Assembly (NCBI GenBank): GCA_019914945.1
Contig: CM034103.1
Span: 14,288,785 to 14,352,784 of the forward strand
Direction: 5' to 3'
DNA length: 64,000 nucleotides
Origin: Typha latifolia
Lineage: Eukaryota; Streptophyta; Magnoliopsida; Poales; Typhaceae
Position numbers and translations under genes: made by a program. This document shows positions 39,638 through 49,703 of this stretch, piece after piece. The notes below the pieces were generated by a model. That model saw nothing but the letters and a program-made list of their open reading frames with translations, did no database searches and was not told where the DNA came from. Each line of letters opens with the position of its first letter. The first letter of the stretch is position 1.

Positions 39638-40042
39638 ATGGCAAGTGGGTGTTGGGAGAGTGGCTTCGAAGAGCAAGAGATGGAGGTGCCAGAGATCGAC
39701 GGCGAGATCCTAACGGAGTTATTGGAGGAGACGCATCGTGTGGAGGTTGAAGAAGAGAAGGTTGCTCTGGATTTAATGCACCCTCACGAGGACTGTGAGG
39801 ACTGTGGGTTGGATAACATCTTATCGGATCTCGATAGCCATGAGGTATGCTCGAAATATTATCCGACGTACGTCGCCGACGATGACCCGTTCGATTGGGT
39901 AGAGATGGAGATGGGTGATTGGTATGTCGACGAGTGCGTTGGAGATCATCCGAGAGGAGACTACTCTTCTTTCTACTGCTACTGCTATGGTGATGATGAG
40001 GCTTCCATGGAGCAAGCTGTGTATAGTCCCTTGTGGGAGTGA
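39638..40042 (+). CDS. Small acidic plant protein of unknown function
   Basis: An intronless 134-residue frame with a good start (ATG after GGATCC) and a TATTTAA element 55-60 bp upstream at 39577-39583. The protein is strongly acidic, rich in Glu/Asp, and divides into an N-terminal helix-like segment (EIDGEILTELLEETHRVEVEEEKVALDLM) cited here in parts only. A central region with Cys pairs (CEDC) follows, and then a C-terminal aromatic/acidic part: DPFDWVEMEM, DWYVDE and YCYCYGDD. I do not recognise a named domain. The pattern of acidic and Trp/Tyr motifs recalls small plant-specific nuclear or regulatory proteins, but this is only impression. No transmembrane segment or signal peptide is visible. 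Codon use is like neighbouring genes, and I consider it a real gene. Confidence 0.7.
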   Translation: MASGCWESGFEEQEMEVPEIDGEILTELLEETHRVEVEEEKVALDLMHPHEDCEDCGLDNILSDLDSHEVCSKYYPTYVADDDPFDWVEMEMGDWYVDECVGDHPRGDYSSFYCYCYGDDEASMEQAVYSPLWE

Positions 40043-41347
40043 GTGATTAATTTGGTGGTGAGTTAAGTGTGTTAATTATATTAAGACTATTAAGTATCTA
40101 GTGGGTGAGATCTGTTTAACTTTTTTTTTTTTTAAAGAAAATTGTATGTTACCTTTGCATATTGAATTAGTCTCACTTATTTGGTCATATTAATTATCTT
40201 TATTGCATTTGGACGTGTGCTGTCAAAATAACCCATGTCGGCTCGCTAAGAGTCAAACGATTTAAGCTTAATCTGTTCTAAACATGCTTGAGATTAATTT
40301 CAGGCAGAGCTTAATCGACTAAGCTCAACTAAATAAAACTTAAAATATATATATAATATATATGACTATTATAAATTTTTAGATCAATATTTAAGTACTC
40401 ATAATATTATTCAGTTCTTATATCTTAATCAGTGATACAGGTCTCATTTGAAATCTAAGCTTATCAAACTCGATTTAGGCTTGAATTGATTTATGTTTGA
40501 AATTATTTGTTGACTGACTCATTTAGGCTCAAGCGTAGTTCAAGCTCGAAATTAGTTTGAATTAAAATTATTTTAATTCAGACTTGATTCTATAATTAGA
40601 TTTAAAATTAATTTCAAGTTAAGTTTGTCCAAAGGTTGGCTACATTACACCTTACAATATTATAAATTGACCTTACTCTATAAACGTCCATTTGGGCCGG
40701 CCCAATTCACAAGGTCCAGAACTTTCGTGATTTTTGAGGCTAAAAGACCATAGTAATTAACTGAACGAGGCATGCTAAATTTTTATGTTATCCCACTACT
40801 CGGATATATCGCAACGAGATGAGAGGAATCGTATACGTGTTTCAATATTGTTATTGTCCATACCCTTTATTCCATTTAATTTCTATCCAGATAATGTTAT
40901 GCAGAGAGCCAAAGATTACTGATGATTCTGCTCATATTTGCATAAATACTGAGATAAAAATGGCTCCCTTCATTTTCAAAGTGAATAACAAAAAAAGAAG
41001 AAATAAAAAACGTTATCATGTATAAGCTAGTAGAAAAAAGTGAGTGTTAAAAAGTAAATCGTCTTCTGATCCACTAATTCAAGCAGTACTCCTGTCGCAA
41101 TGCTTCCAAGAAAAGCAAAAGCAAGAACAATCTTAAACAATAATAAAATTACACCACCATGATCACCATGCTTTTTTATCCCATAAAAATAGAGGAAAAA
41201 TAAAATGCATGAAGAATGCACACAAAGAATACAACAACTACCAGCACCACCTTAACCACAACACGTTGGTGAATAATAAATACCACCACCTCAATCCCTA
41301 AGCGTAAAATTGTCACAGGGACTGCTGCATAATCTTTCTGTCGACTC

Positions 41348-41350
<3 letters not shown>
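40043..41350. other. Intergenic with a dispersed repeat
   Basis: AT-rich. A diverged dispersed repeat occupies about 40250-40640 (partner of 17640-17890). Open frames at 40819-41025 and 41027-41221 lack coding signs. Confidence 0.55.
40250..40640 (-). repeat. Dispersed repeat, inverted partner of 17640-17890
   Basis: Shares blocks with 17640-17890 in reverse orientation, with repeated TTAGGCTTGAATTG/CAAGCTCGAAATTAG-like words. Boundaries are approximate. Confidence 0.4.

Positions 41351-41351
<1 letters not shown>

Positions 41352-41411
<60 letters not shown>
41352..41411. repeat. (TA)n microsatellite beside the bZIP stop codon
   Basis: Thirty TA units end six bases from the minus-strand stop codon of the bZIP gene, so they would form the start of its 3' UTR. 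Confidence 0.93.
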
Positions 41412-41414
<3 letters not shown>

Positions 41415-41416
41415 TG

Positions 41417-42902
41417 TCAGCTTAGCAACTCTTTCTGTGAGTGTGCAATCGGATCTGCAATGTTCTTGAGACTTTGCTGGTGATAAACCTGCCTCAGTCT
41501 CTCTATCTCGTTCTTAAGTGCCTCTTGGTGGGCTGCATTAATTAGTTCCAGATAATTAAAACAAGGTCAGCTAAGTTCCACTAGACTTGGGTATCAAGTA
41601 TGTCTGCATGCACGTTGGTCTACTAAATTTAGGTACACTAACAATATAATTAATGAAGTAACTCACCATCCTTAAAAAATTTATCCTGCGCGAGAGCGGC
41701 GATGCGCTGCTTGAGATGGCTGTTTCCGACAGACAGAACCGAACGCTGGTGATCGAGGAATGCCACTCGAGGAGACAACACTGATACCTCAGTCTGCGTT
41801 AATGCCATTGCCATTTTACAACAAGAAGATCAAAGCTAAGTGATCAAAACTGCAAACAACCATCAAGAAGATGGTATATACATAACTCAGACTGCAAGTA
41901 CCTGCAATGTTGTCACGCTGCGCTCGAGCTCTGAGATGTACTGCAGCTTCCTCACTCTTGACCGCTGCGCCGACTGTCTATTGGCTAATATCCTGTTCCA
42001 TGATTCCAATCCAAAGTGTTTACTTCAGAAGCTTGGATAATTTTTAAGACTAATTACATGTTAGATAACTGTTTGATTAAAAACCTTAAATTTTTTTTTT
42101 CTAAAACCATATGAACTCTAGAAAAATTAGATATGAACCAGATTAGATAATCAGTTAATCCACAAGCTTAAGCATTTAGACAATTAACTAACAACGTATA
42201 CTATGTCTTTAACATTTAAAATTCATTACTTCTCTTTGATACAATAGGTACCTTAAGGCTCATACTGTCTACTAACAATTGCCGAAAATGCCCTAATCAT
42301 CCACCAATATTGTAAGGTCATTAATTTTTTGAACGTATTAGGAGGGTAGTGTAGTTATTGGTGTTCATTTTGTTCTTTATTTCTTTAGTCAATTGAAGAC
42401 TAGATAAGTTTTTTTTTTCCCTGATAGCATAGGCTTTTGGATAAGATTGTTACGATATAAGCTGCAATGAGTAAAATTAGGGCTCTTGGGCTCACCTCTT
42501 GACTCGCTTAGGGTCGAAAATTGTCTCCACTGTCGCGAAAGCTTGAGCCGGCGCATCTTGCGGCTCGACCTTGCACGCGCTCAGGGCGTCCTCGGACTCG
42601 TCGCCCGTCGGCTTGTCGTCGTCGTCGTTGATGCTATTATGATCGGACGGCGAACGGGAGGGCGGCACGTCGTCGGAGAACATGGACATGATCTTGTCGG
42701 CGTCGGCGTCGAGGCAGTCGAAGTCGGGGAGTGGGGCCTCGAGGAAGGCGACCGAGCCGCTGACGGCGCAGCGTTGCTCGCCACGCTTGGCGGCGGAGAA
42801 GTCGAGGAATTCGTCCACCCAGGAGGGTTGCATTTGGGAGGAGGGAGTCAGCATTGGGGAGAGAGGGGAGGGGCGTGGGATCTTAGGAGGAAGCTGCGCC
42901 AT
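41417..42902 (-). CDS. bZIP transcription factor, group E (bZIP34/61-like)
   Basis: Minus-strand exons 42902-42496, 41992-41902, 41793-41667 and 41532-41417 give 246 residues. The N-terminal half is acidic and Ser/Pro-rich (MAQLPPKIPRPSPL, SWVDEFLDFSAAKRG). The basic region RVKRILANRQSAQRSRVRK has the invariant Asn and Arg of the N-x7-R DNA-contact motif. It is followed by YISELERSVTTLQTEVSVL and SPRVAFLDHQR. Pro in the third heptad (LSPR) is typical of the group E bZIPs, where it weakens homodimerisation and favours heterodimers. The conserved tail FFKDAHQEALKNEIERL and QVYHQQSL also fits. Group E members in Arabidopsis act in pollen and vascular development. Splitting of the basic region by an intron after the KR is normal for the group. 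The upstream in-frame extension to 43208 is (GA)n leader and was not used. Confidence 0.94.
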
Positions 42903-44353
42903 TAAACTCTCTCTCTCTCTCTCTCTCTCATGCAATTGTAGACATTCGAGATGTTGTTTTCTTGGAATTAGTACCTCTCTCTCTCTTTTAACTTCTTCTA
43001 GTTGTTTTCTTGCCCAGTGATCATGTGGCAGGTCGCATTTTCTCTTGTGGAAGGAGGGAAGAAGAATAGAGGGTGACAGCTTGCAACAGCTAGAGAGAAA
43101 AGAGAGAGAGAGAGAGAGAAGTGAAGGTGGGGGGGAGTTAGGGCTCAACGGTATTACAGGAAAGTTGCAGAGGGTCAGTTTAATTAAAGCGGAGGAATCC
43201 GCAACCACGTGTCCATGTCACCCGACCTCCTTTTTTTATGTTTAGTGATGAAGGAATGAGTTCATTAACAACATAAAGATGGTACTAATCTCTCCATTAA
43301 TTGCTTAGAGATCTACAGTGTGTGTGTGTGAGAGAGAGAGAGAGAGATAGAGAGAGAGTTGTAAGAGTTGAATCATGCCTTGCCATGTGCAAAAGTTAGC
43401 ACGCCTCCTACTTCTACTCGGCTACTTGCTTTGTATCACAACCTTCCACTTTCACATGCAGTTCCTTCCCTTTGTGTCTCCTTGCCCCCCCTTTTCCTTT
43501 CCAATACGAATCCCTCCCCTCTCTTTCTATTATGTATTCCTTTCTCTTCTATCTTCTCTCTGAGGCTTCCTGCCACCCTCTGAAACTTAAAACAGTCTCG
43601 CTGCAACTTGGACAAAGTGAAGGGATCGTCCAAGAGGTTAACAAATGTGCGGATGTAAATTAATAGATTAGGGTCGTCGATCGATATGAACCAATGATTG
43701 CCCATGCACCCAACCATATTTTATGTACGATATAACAACTTTTGGCCTAACGAAATCAAATCAAGGATATCGTAAATGCCCATAATAATATCACAGCAAT
43801 GTCTAGTTTGTTCCTCTACATTCTGGATTTGAGGAAAAGAGAAAAAGCAGTGCATGTGGGGATGAAAAGGAAAAGGACACAAAAGAAAGGGAGTATGCAG
43901 GCTAGAATGGTCAAGCCACAATAAGACCAGATCAGGGACACACACAGTACCTTGAATTACATCAGCTCCTGGCACCATTAACATGGTGGGTTACTCCTAT
44001 CAGGAGCTCCTGCTGCGGCCCCAGAAATAGGTGCAAAAATGGAAGACATAGCTTTATCTGGTCCAACTCTATGTTTCTATGACTGAACAGATGTACTATG
44101 TGGCTATCAATTTAATTTACACAAATATAATGAGCATCTGCTAGTCAGAAAAACACAAAACTAACCTGTGGATTATCAATTTATTTTACAAGAGAAGAGC
44201 GTCTTATATAATTCAAGAGCATCAAAGGGTTTGTTTCTGTGAGTATAAAATCTTTTCACTTTACACATACCTATGTTTCCTGACCTACATGAAATGCAAT
44301 AAAAGCTTTTTTTATTCCCTATGCATAAGCTATCTTCAGGATAAACTAAAGAG
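42903..44353. other. bZIP 5' flank and intergenic DNA, no gene seen
   Basis: CT- and GA-rich tracts (42907-42928, 43101-43119, and a GT/GA run at 43319-43358) belong to the bZIP leader and promoter. Open frames at 43368-43663 are low-complexity. Nothing supported before the 503-residue gene. Confidence 0.55.
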
Positions 44354-45865
44354 TTACTCTGTCATAGCTACTGGATCCTCTAACCTTCTCCGAAGAATTT
44401 CAACTTCCCTATTTAGTTCCACCAATTTCCTAGCCATATTCGTAAACCACTCAGCACATTCTGCAAATTTCAAGCACCAATCCTTTTGAAACTTGTTGAT
44501 TAACTCTGCAGCCAGGAAATGCAGTCCCAGTTTCTCCATCAAATGTTGATTTTCCAACTCCACATTACTGAGTACCAATCCACTAGTCCCACAGACATCC
44601 TTGCCGAGAGAATTGTGATCCTCTGGAAAATATTTTCTATACTCAGCAAATGCACTCTTGGTACCTTTCAAAGCTTTTCTGTAACCATAAACCAAAGAGC
44701 TCATTACTCTGAGCTCGTGCTTCAACCGGCAAGTCTGGAGCTGCCTCTTCCCTAACTCTGCTACCCTGGCTTTCTCCAAGGATTGGATAATGTGATCCTT
44801 TTTCTGCATCAACTCCTCCACGTGCCAAATCTTTGCTTGGGTATTCCTGTACTCTCGATTTCTCTCGACACACATCATCTTACTCTTCCGCATCCAACTC
44901 TGTACTTGCTCCGCGCAAGTATCAAAATCTGATGCTCCATGGTCCGAAGACCCAAAATTGGGCATGCACTTCTGCTTATCGTCGTCGTCGTCGTCGTCAT
45001 GGATTTTAACCATTTCCCCCTTGCAGCTATGCAGAGTCAAGAACAAACTATTGGAATCATTGTTTGCCGAGATTTTACATGTGTCAATACTCATATGCGA
45101 TGATTCTCCAGAAGTCGGTTCAAGGGGTTGCACCAGAGGACTACAAGAAGCATCACAACTCACCATGTCAAGAAATTCCACAGAATTTAGCTCCTCCGAA
45201 GAACAAAGCCTAGCTGCAGGGCCATCTCTTCTCTCTTCATCCAAATCCTCGCAATCCACACCAACAGCCACTCTCACGCTGCAACGCTGCATACTAAAGC
45301 CAGCATCTCTTATTTTCCCACCATCTTCAAACAGCTCAGGCCTCTGACATTTCATCAAACATTGGAGGTGCAAACCGTACGAACAACACCTCCCGGACCG
45401 CGAGGCCTCCAAGAGATCCCTCTCCACCAACGCCCACATCACTCCAGCCCAATCCACCAAATGGGCTTTCCCCTCCTTCACCAATCTCACCGCCGCCTCT
45501 TCCTCCGCCTGCATTACCCCCACTTCCTCTTCCGATCGAAGCAGCATCCGCTCCACTATGAACCGCACAATGGTCTCAACGGGCTCCGCATCCGAGAATA
45601 TCTCGGCGTCGAACTTCACTGGTTCCGGATTCAAAGGGAGGGCGAGAGCGACGGCGAGGTCATCACGTGTCAGCGAAATGGCGGAGCCGCGGACGAGGCT
45701 AAGATGGGAAACGGGGTCGTAGTGGGAAGCGAGGAGGGAGACGAGGTCGGAGCGGAGGGGGAGGTCGAGGGGGAGGCAGGCGAAGTCATAGAGGCCGATG
45801 GCGCGGAAGAGGGGCTCGTGGCGAAAGAAGTCATCGCTGGCTGCGGAGGAGGAGGTGGAAGCCAT
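44354..45865 (-). CDS. Intronless 503-residue coiled-coil protein, unknown function
   Basis: A single long minus-strand frame of 503 residues with a plausible start (MASTSSSAASDDFFRHEPLF). The N-terminal about 160 residues form a Leu/Asp/Val-rich globular region (RAIGLYDFACLPLDLPLRSD, RDDLAVALALPL, LVDWAGVMWALVERDL) that I cannot assign. Its pattern vaguely recalls the plant-mobile-domain (aminotransferase-like) fold, but no decisive motif is present. A polar middle contains a run of seven Asp encoded by a (GTC)n tract at 44983-45000. From about residue 310 the protein is helical and predicted by eye to form coiled coils (KSKMMCVERNREYRNTQAK, ELNREVEILRRRLED). The ATL gene lies 397 bp further along, on the same strand. 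Codon use and length make it a real gene. Confidence 0.8.
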   Translation of the reverse strand: MASTSSSAASDDFFRHEPLFRAIGLYDFACLPLDLPLRSDLVSLLASHYDPVSHLSLVRGSAISLTRDDLAVALALPLNPEPVKFDAEIFSDAEPVETIVRFIVERMLLRSEEEVGVMQAEEEAAVRLVKEGKAHLVDWAGVMWALVERDLLEASRSGRCCSYGLHLQCLMKCQRPELFEDGGKIRDAGFSMQRCSVRVAVGVDCEDLDEERRDGPAARLCSSEELNSVEFLDMVSCDASCSPLVQPLEPTSGESSHMSIDTCKISANNDSNSLFLTLHSCKGEMVKIHDDDDDDDKQKCMPNFGSSDHGASDFDTCAEQVQSWMRKSKMMCVERNREYRNTQAKIWHVEELMQKKDHIIQSLEKARVAELGKRQLQTCRLKHELRVMSSLVYGYRKALKGTKSAFAEYRKYFPEDHNSLGKDVCGTSGLVLSNVELENQHLMEKLGLHFLAAELINKFQKDWCLKFAECAEWFTNMARKLVELNREVEILRRRLEDPVAMTE

Positions 45866-46262
45866 TAGGCTTTCGAGGCAACGAGAATGGGGTGGAAACG
45901 GGGTTGGAACTTGGAAATATTCTCTGGGCCCATGTTCACTTGAACAGGCTCAACTAAATGGGCCTTCAGAACCATTTGTTTACAACTACCTCAGAATGTC
46001 CAACGGGGTTGTTTGGGAGTTGTTAGAGATTAAATGCTCCAAATCCTCGCACAAAATTAACTACCACGTGGAAACCAAATCAAAATCTACCAAATCCTTT
46101 GAAACTATCCCCACTTAACCCTATCTCTAGGTCCCACTCACTAACCAACAACAACAACCCTATGCTATGCATGACCACTCAATTCATTTAAAACTAGTGT
46201 TTATACGTATGCATAATGAAATATAGATCAACATATTAAAAGTTGAAAAAGTAGAAGAAATT

Positions 46263-46931
46263 TTACTGCTGTTGCCTCTCTAAATCTTCCACTACTCGAT
46301 CCTCTTGCACTCTCCTCCCTGACCTCTCCCTGCTTAACATCCTATGCAATGATGCGCTCAGCCGCGCCGAGATCGAGCCGGCCTCCTTCGCCGCCGACGT
46401 GCCCTCCTGGGATGATTCTACGGCTCCATTACTAGACGACTCCTGAGTTAACTCCTGACGTGGCTCCACTCCAGCTCGGCACACCGGGCACGAGGAGTTG
46501 GACGCGAGCCACATATCGATGCATGCCACGTGGAACACGTGACCGCAGCCGGGCAGCGACCGGACCGTCTCCCCTCCTTCTATTGAGCACAAGCATACCG
46601 CGCACTCGGCGCGACTCGCCTCGTCCCTTTGCTCGTAAGGGAAGGAAGGGAGCGCTGCTATGGCGGCTGGATCAAGGCCGGTTCTTGCTGTCGCGGGATC
46701 GTCGTGGGCCGCTGCGGCGGCGGTGTTGAAGCTGATGCGGAGGAGGTTGTTGACGGCGGAGCGGCTGCGGGCGCGGCGGATGTAAAGGTGGAGGAGGATG
46801 ACGAAGGCGACGACGAAGGCAAGGGAGACGATCGCGGTGGCGAGGATCTTGGTGTTGGGGTTGTAATTTGATTGCTTCTCGTTGAAGTCGAGCAAGTAGT
46901 CGGGTTCTGGTGGGATGGCGGTGTTCGACAT
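46263..46931 (-). CDS. ATL-type RING-H2 E3 ubiquitin ligase
   Basis: An intronless, GC-rich 222-residue protein, usual for the ATL family. One transmembrane helix at about residues 30-50 (ILATAIVSLAFVVAFVILLH) is followed by a basic stretch. Next come the GLD motif (residues 85-87, GLDPAAIAALPSFPY) and the RING-H2 domain: Cys110, Cys113, Cys129, His131, His134, Cys137, Cys148 and Cys151, with Trp141 in the E2-contact position (DMWLASNSSCPVC). ATLs are membrane-bound E3 ligases in defence, development and sugar or nitrogen responses; the substrate is not deducible. The C-terminus is polar and Ser/Glu/Arg-rich, ending in QQQ. Long frames on the other strand are GC-skew shadows. Confidence 0.94.
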   Translation of the reverse strand: MSNTAIPPEPDYLLDFNEKQSNYNPNTKILATAIVSLAFVVAFVILLHLYIRRARSRSAVNNLLRISFNTAAAAAHDDPATARTGLDPAAIAALPSFPYEQRDEASRAECAVCLCSIEGGETVRSLPGCGHVFHVACIDMWLASNSSCPVCRAGVEPRQELTQESSSNGAVESSQEGTSAAKEAGSISARLSASLHRMLSRERSGRRVQEDRVVEDLERQQQ

Positions 46932-48986
46932 GACGGTGGTGGTGGTGTTTGTGATATGTTTTGGTGGCTAGTTCTACTTCTTTTATCATCTTTCAAAGTA
47001 GATTGTCCCCCAGCAGTACAAGCCAAACGAGTTTCCTGCAGTTGGGGTAGTTGGCAAATTTTGATTGGTTGCCATACTAGATAGATGAAGAAATGTGAAA
47101 TTTGATTATTCTAAATGCTATCGTTGACTAGACTGGCACTTTATAGTAATAACGTGAAGAACTCGCTTATGCCGTGCTATTTCAACTACTACAACAAATT
47201 AATTTGGAACCGGATTCTTGCCGATTTCGTGTTCTCATTCGTTAATGTGAGCAGTTCAAATTCTCATTTCTCACTTCTTCTTCTTCTTCTTTTTTTTTAA
47301 GTCAACCGGCTATTTGGGCTTAAGATAAGGAACTAATCTTTTATCCATCTTAAATATTAAAGTTTAAACATAAGATATATGGTAGCATCACCTCCAAATC
47401 TTTTTATTAGCCACTTGGGTCTCCTCCATGCATGCATTAACTCGTTCTTAGACGACTGCCAATGAAGTCCGAGTCGCATGTTCCCACTTAATTTGTGGAT
47501 CCGATTATAGTCTCGGTGTGACGTACGTGGGAGCAAACACTACGAGGTCTTCTCCGAAGACTTTATATATAGGCCAATAAAAAGTTCAGGAGTATTTCAA
47601 TCTAGAAATGGCTTCCTTTTCTTCTTTTATACTTTCCTGCTATCCTATGAGGATTTTTGGATTCAACGGGCCGGTTCTCTAGTTGGGCCTAGACGCCGCC
47701 TTTTGGGTATTAAACCAATTTCAAATTATCAAAAACACCATAAGTTTTGCTTTTATTATACACCTCATCATATGAATACTTATTATTCAACTCCTTTATT
47801 TTCTTTTTAATATATCAAAAAACACATTAATTTTTATTTTGGTCAGTTATAATAGTGATGAGTTAAGTTAACAATATATGCAAAATATAATCTTAGGGTT
47901 TGTTTGACTTCATGCATTTAGAAAAACCAATTTTCTTTTCATAGATCCTAGGAAATACCCTTTCTAAGGATTAATTTGGGCTCGTATGAATTATTTTGAC
48001 ATCCACTAAATTTGGTTTCTCATTTAATTTAACACCAAATGGCCCCTTGAATGTTATAAAGTAAGTTTTAAATTAAGTGAAAAATAAAATAAAACTATAT
48101 TTAAGATCATATAAGGGGTATCTTAGACTTTGTCTTTAAAAGTTAATAAAATATTATCTATTTCAATAGATGTCGCTACGCTAAAGTTAACTCAGAATAT
48201 TCTTAGTCATTAATAAATATAAGGGTTGAATTAATAAATTATAAAGTGCGAATGATAATAGGATATTTTTGATATATATATATTTTTTTTCTGAAATAAT
48301 AAATATTATGCATTATTTGTAGAGGTGATACTATAATATTTGTCGGAAGATATCAGGTTTTGGGTTGATCACTTGATCCTCTCCTATGGAATCTTGAAAA
48401 GAAAAAGGGATACCAGTACACAATGACACCAATGCCGACTCCTGGTGAGGAAATTCCCGCCAAGTTCCTCAGCCAAAAGTAGCATGCAGAAAAAGTAGTC
48501 GGAATTTACACCCAAAAGATAGCCACTTGCAGCAAATGGGAGGAAGAAAGTATAGCATCAGACACATGTATGGCACCTATCATTTTACTAACAGTTAGTT
48601 CCAGATCCTCTTTACCAGACAAAACTGTTCCACAACATGGCTGCATTTTTGTTATTGTTGTTATTATTATTGTTTTTCCTTTTCCTCATCACTGTTTTAA
48701 TAGGATGTTGGATTGTAGGCAATACAATGTAAAGTGGGTTGTAAGCCTGGCAATTGGATCTGACACTGTACAAGGAAAATGACATGTCCTAAGCATCCAT
48801 CTCAAAAAGGCATTGAAATTTGCAACCTCGTAGTGCATAGTTTATTATGAGGAAGTTGAATGCATAATATAATCCATAAAGTTCTTGCTGTTTAATCCTA
48901 ATCCTACAGCACTAGTCCAATGTATTCCTCTCTGCTCTGCTAATCCTTCGTACTCCAACTAATAACAATAACAATAACAACAAGAT
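46932..48986. other. Intergenic, no gene seen
   Basis: AT-rich with short simple repeats. Promoter of ATL on one side and 3' flank of TCP on the other. Nothing supported. Confidence 0.6.
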
Positions 48987-49703
48987 CTAACCATGAAACT
49001 CGTTCTGAGGTTTTGAGTAATTCGAAATTTGAGTATGGAATCCGGAGAAAGTAGAGGAGAGCTTGTTCTCACTAACATCATGCTCCTCTTCACCCTGAGT
49101 CTTTTCTTGAATATTGAATCCGGAGAATCCGCCGCCGACGACGTAAGAAGCAATCGGATCCAACCAAGCGCGAAAAGAAGGTAAAACACTGGACTGAAGG
49201 GATTCCCTCTGTGTAAAGAACTGGCTCTGAGTGAAGCCATGCTCTCCGCTAGCCTCCGCCACCTCCCAAGAAGCCATCCTCTGGTCGTGCTCTGCCCAAG
49301 CTGAATTCTGAGCCATCTCGAACTCAACTGGGCAGTAGCTCTGGCTACTCGACTTGATGGCTTCGGCGATGTCGTTGGCATCTGAACAAGTTGGAAGAAT
49401 TCCGTCGTTGTTAACGTGGTGGTGATTGGACGGCGGGGAAGGGACGGGGAGCTCGTCGATGGCGGCCCTGGCGTTCTCGATGAGCCAGTCGACGGCTTTA
49501 CTCGGCCGGTCGTAGCCGAGACGGTCCTGGACGTCGTAGAATTGGATGGCGGTGTAGGCGGAGAGCCGGACGCGACGGTCACGTAGGCCGCGGGCGGTGC
49601 ACACCTTGCTATGCCGATCTTTTCGCCCGGTCGGGCGGGCTACGTGGCCTCCTCCTTGGTGGATAAAGTGGTGGTGCTGGCGGCGGTGGCGGTTATCGGA
49701 CAT
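48987..49703 (-). CDS. TCP transcription factor, class II CIN type (miR319-regulated)
   Basis: An intronless 238-residue protein. The TCP domain starts at about residue 26: [20 protein letters not shown] (basic region), then [20 protein letters not shown] and [20 protein letters not shown] (helix-loop-helix). The spacing and sequence are those of CIN-clade class II TCPs (TCP2/3/4/10/24; rice PCF5-8), which promote leaf maturation and repress proliferation. The remainder is Ser/Gln/His-rich and short. It contains RESLQSS, the protein signature of the conserved miR319 site in CIN TCPs. No R domain is seen. Length is shorter than Arabidopsis TCP4 but within the range of compact monocot members. 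A second frame on the same strand (48959-49582) is an overlapping shadow. Confidence 0.94.
   Translation of the reverse strand: MSDNRHRRQHHHFIHQGGGHVARPTGRKDRHSKVCTARGLRDRRVRLSAYTAIQFYDVQDRLGYDRPSKAVDWLIENARAAIDELPVPSPPSNHHHVNNDGILPTCSDANDIAEAIKSSSQSYCPVEFEMAQNSAWAEHDQRMASWEVAEASGEHGFTQSQFFTQRESLQSSVLPSFRAWLDPIASYVVGGGFSGFNIQEKTQGEEEHDVSENKLSSTFSGFHTQISNYSKPQNEFHG
49188..49208 (-). promoter_or_regulatory. miR319 target-like site in the TCP coding region
   Basis: On the sense strand of the TCP gene the site reads AGGGAATCCCTTCAGTCCAG, about residues 166-172. Family TCP genes have AGGGGACCCCTTCAGTCCA here; the miR319 seed-matching CTTCAGTCCA is intact. Two substitutions relative to the common version give RESLQSS in place of RGPLQSS. 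Cleavage by miR319 is inferred. Confidence 0.75.

Noticed and set aside
41176..41415. Minus-strand frame with many Tyr-Ile units
   Set aside because: It is the (TA)n run beside the bZIP stop codon.
42903..43208. In-frame 102-residue N-terminal extension of the bZIP
   Set aside because: It passes through (GA)n leader sequence and has no conserved motif. MAQLPPKIPRPSPL at 42902 is the natural start.
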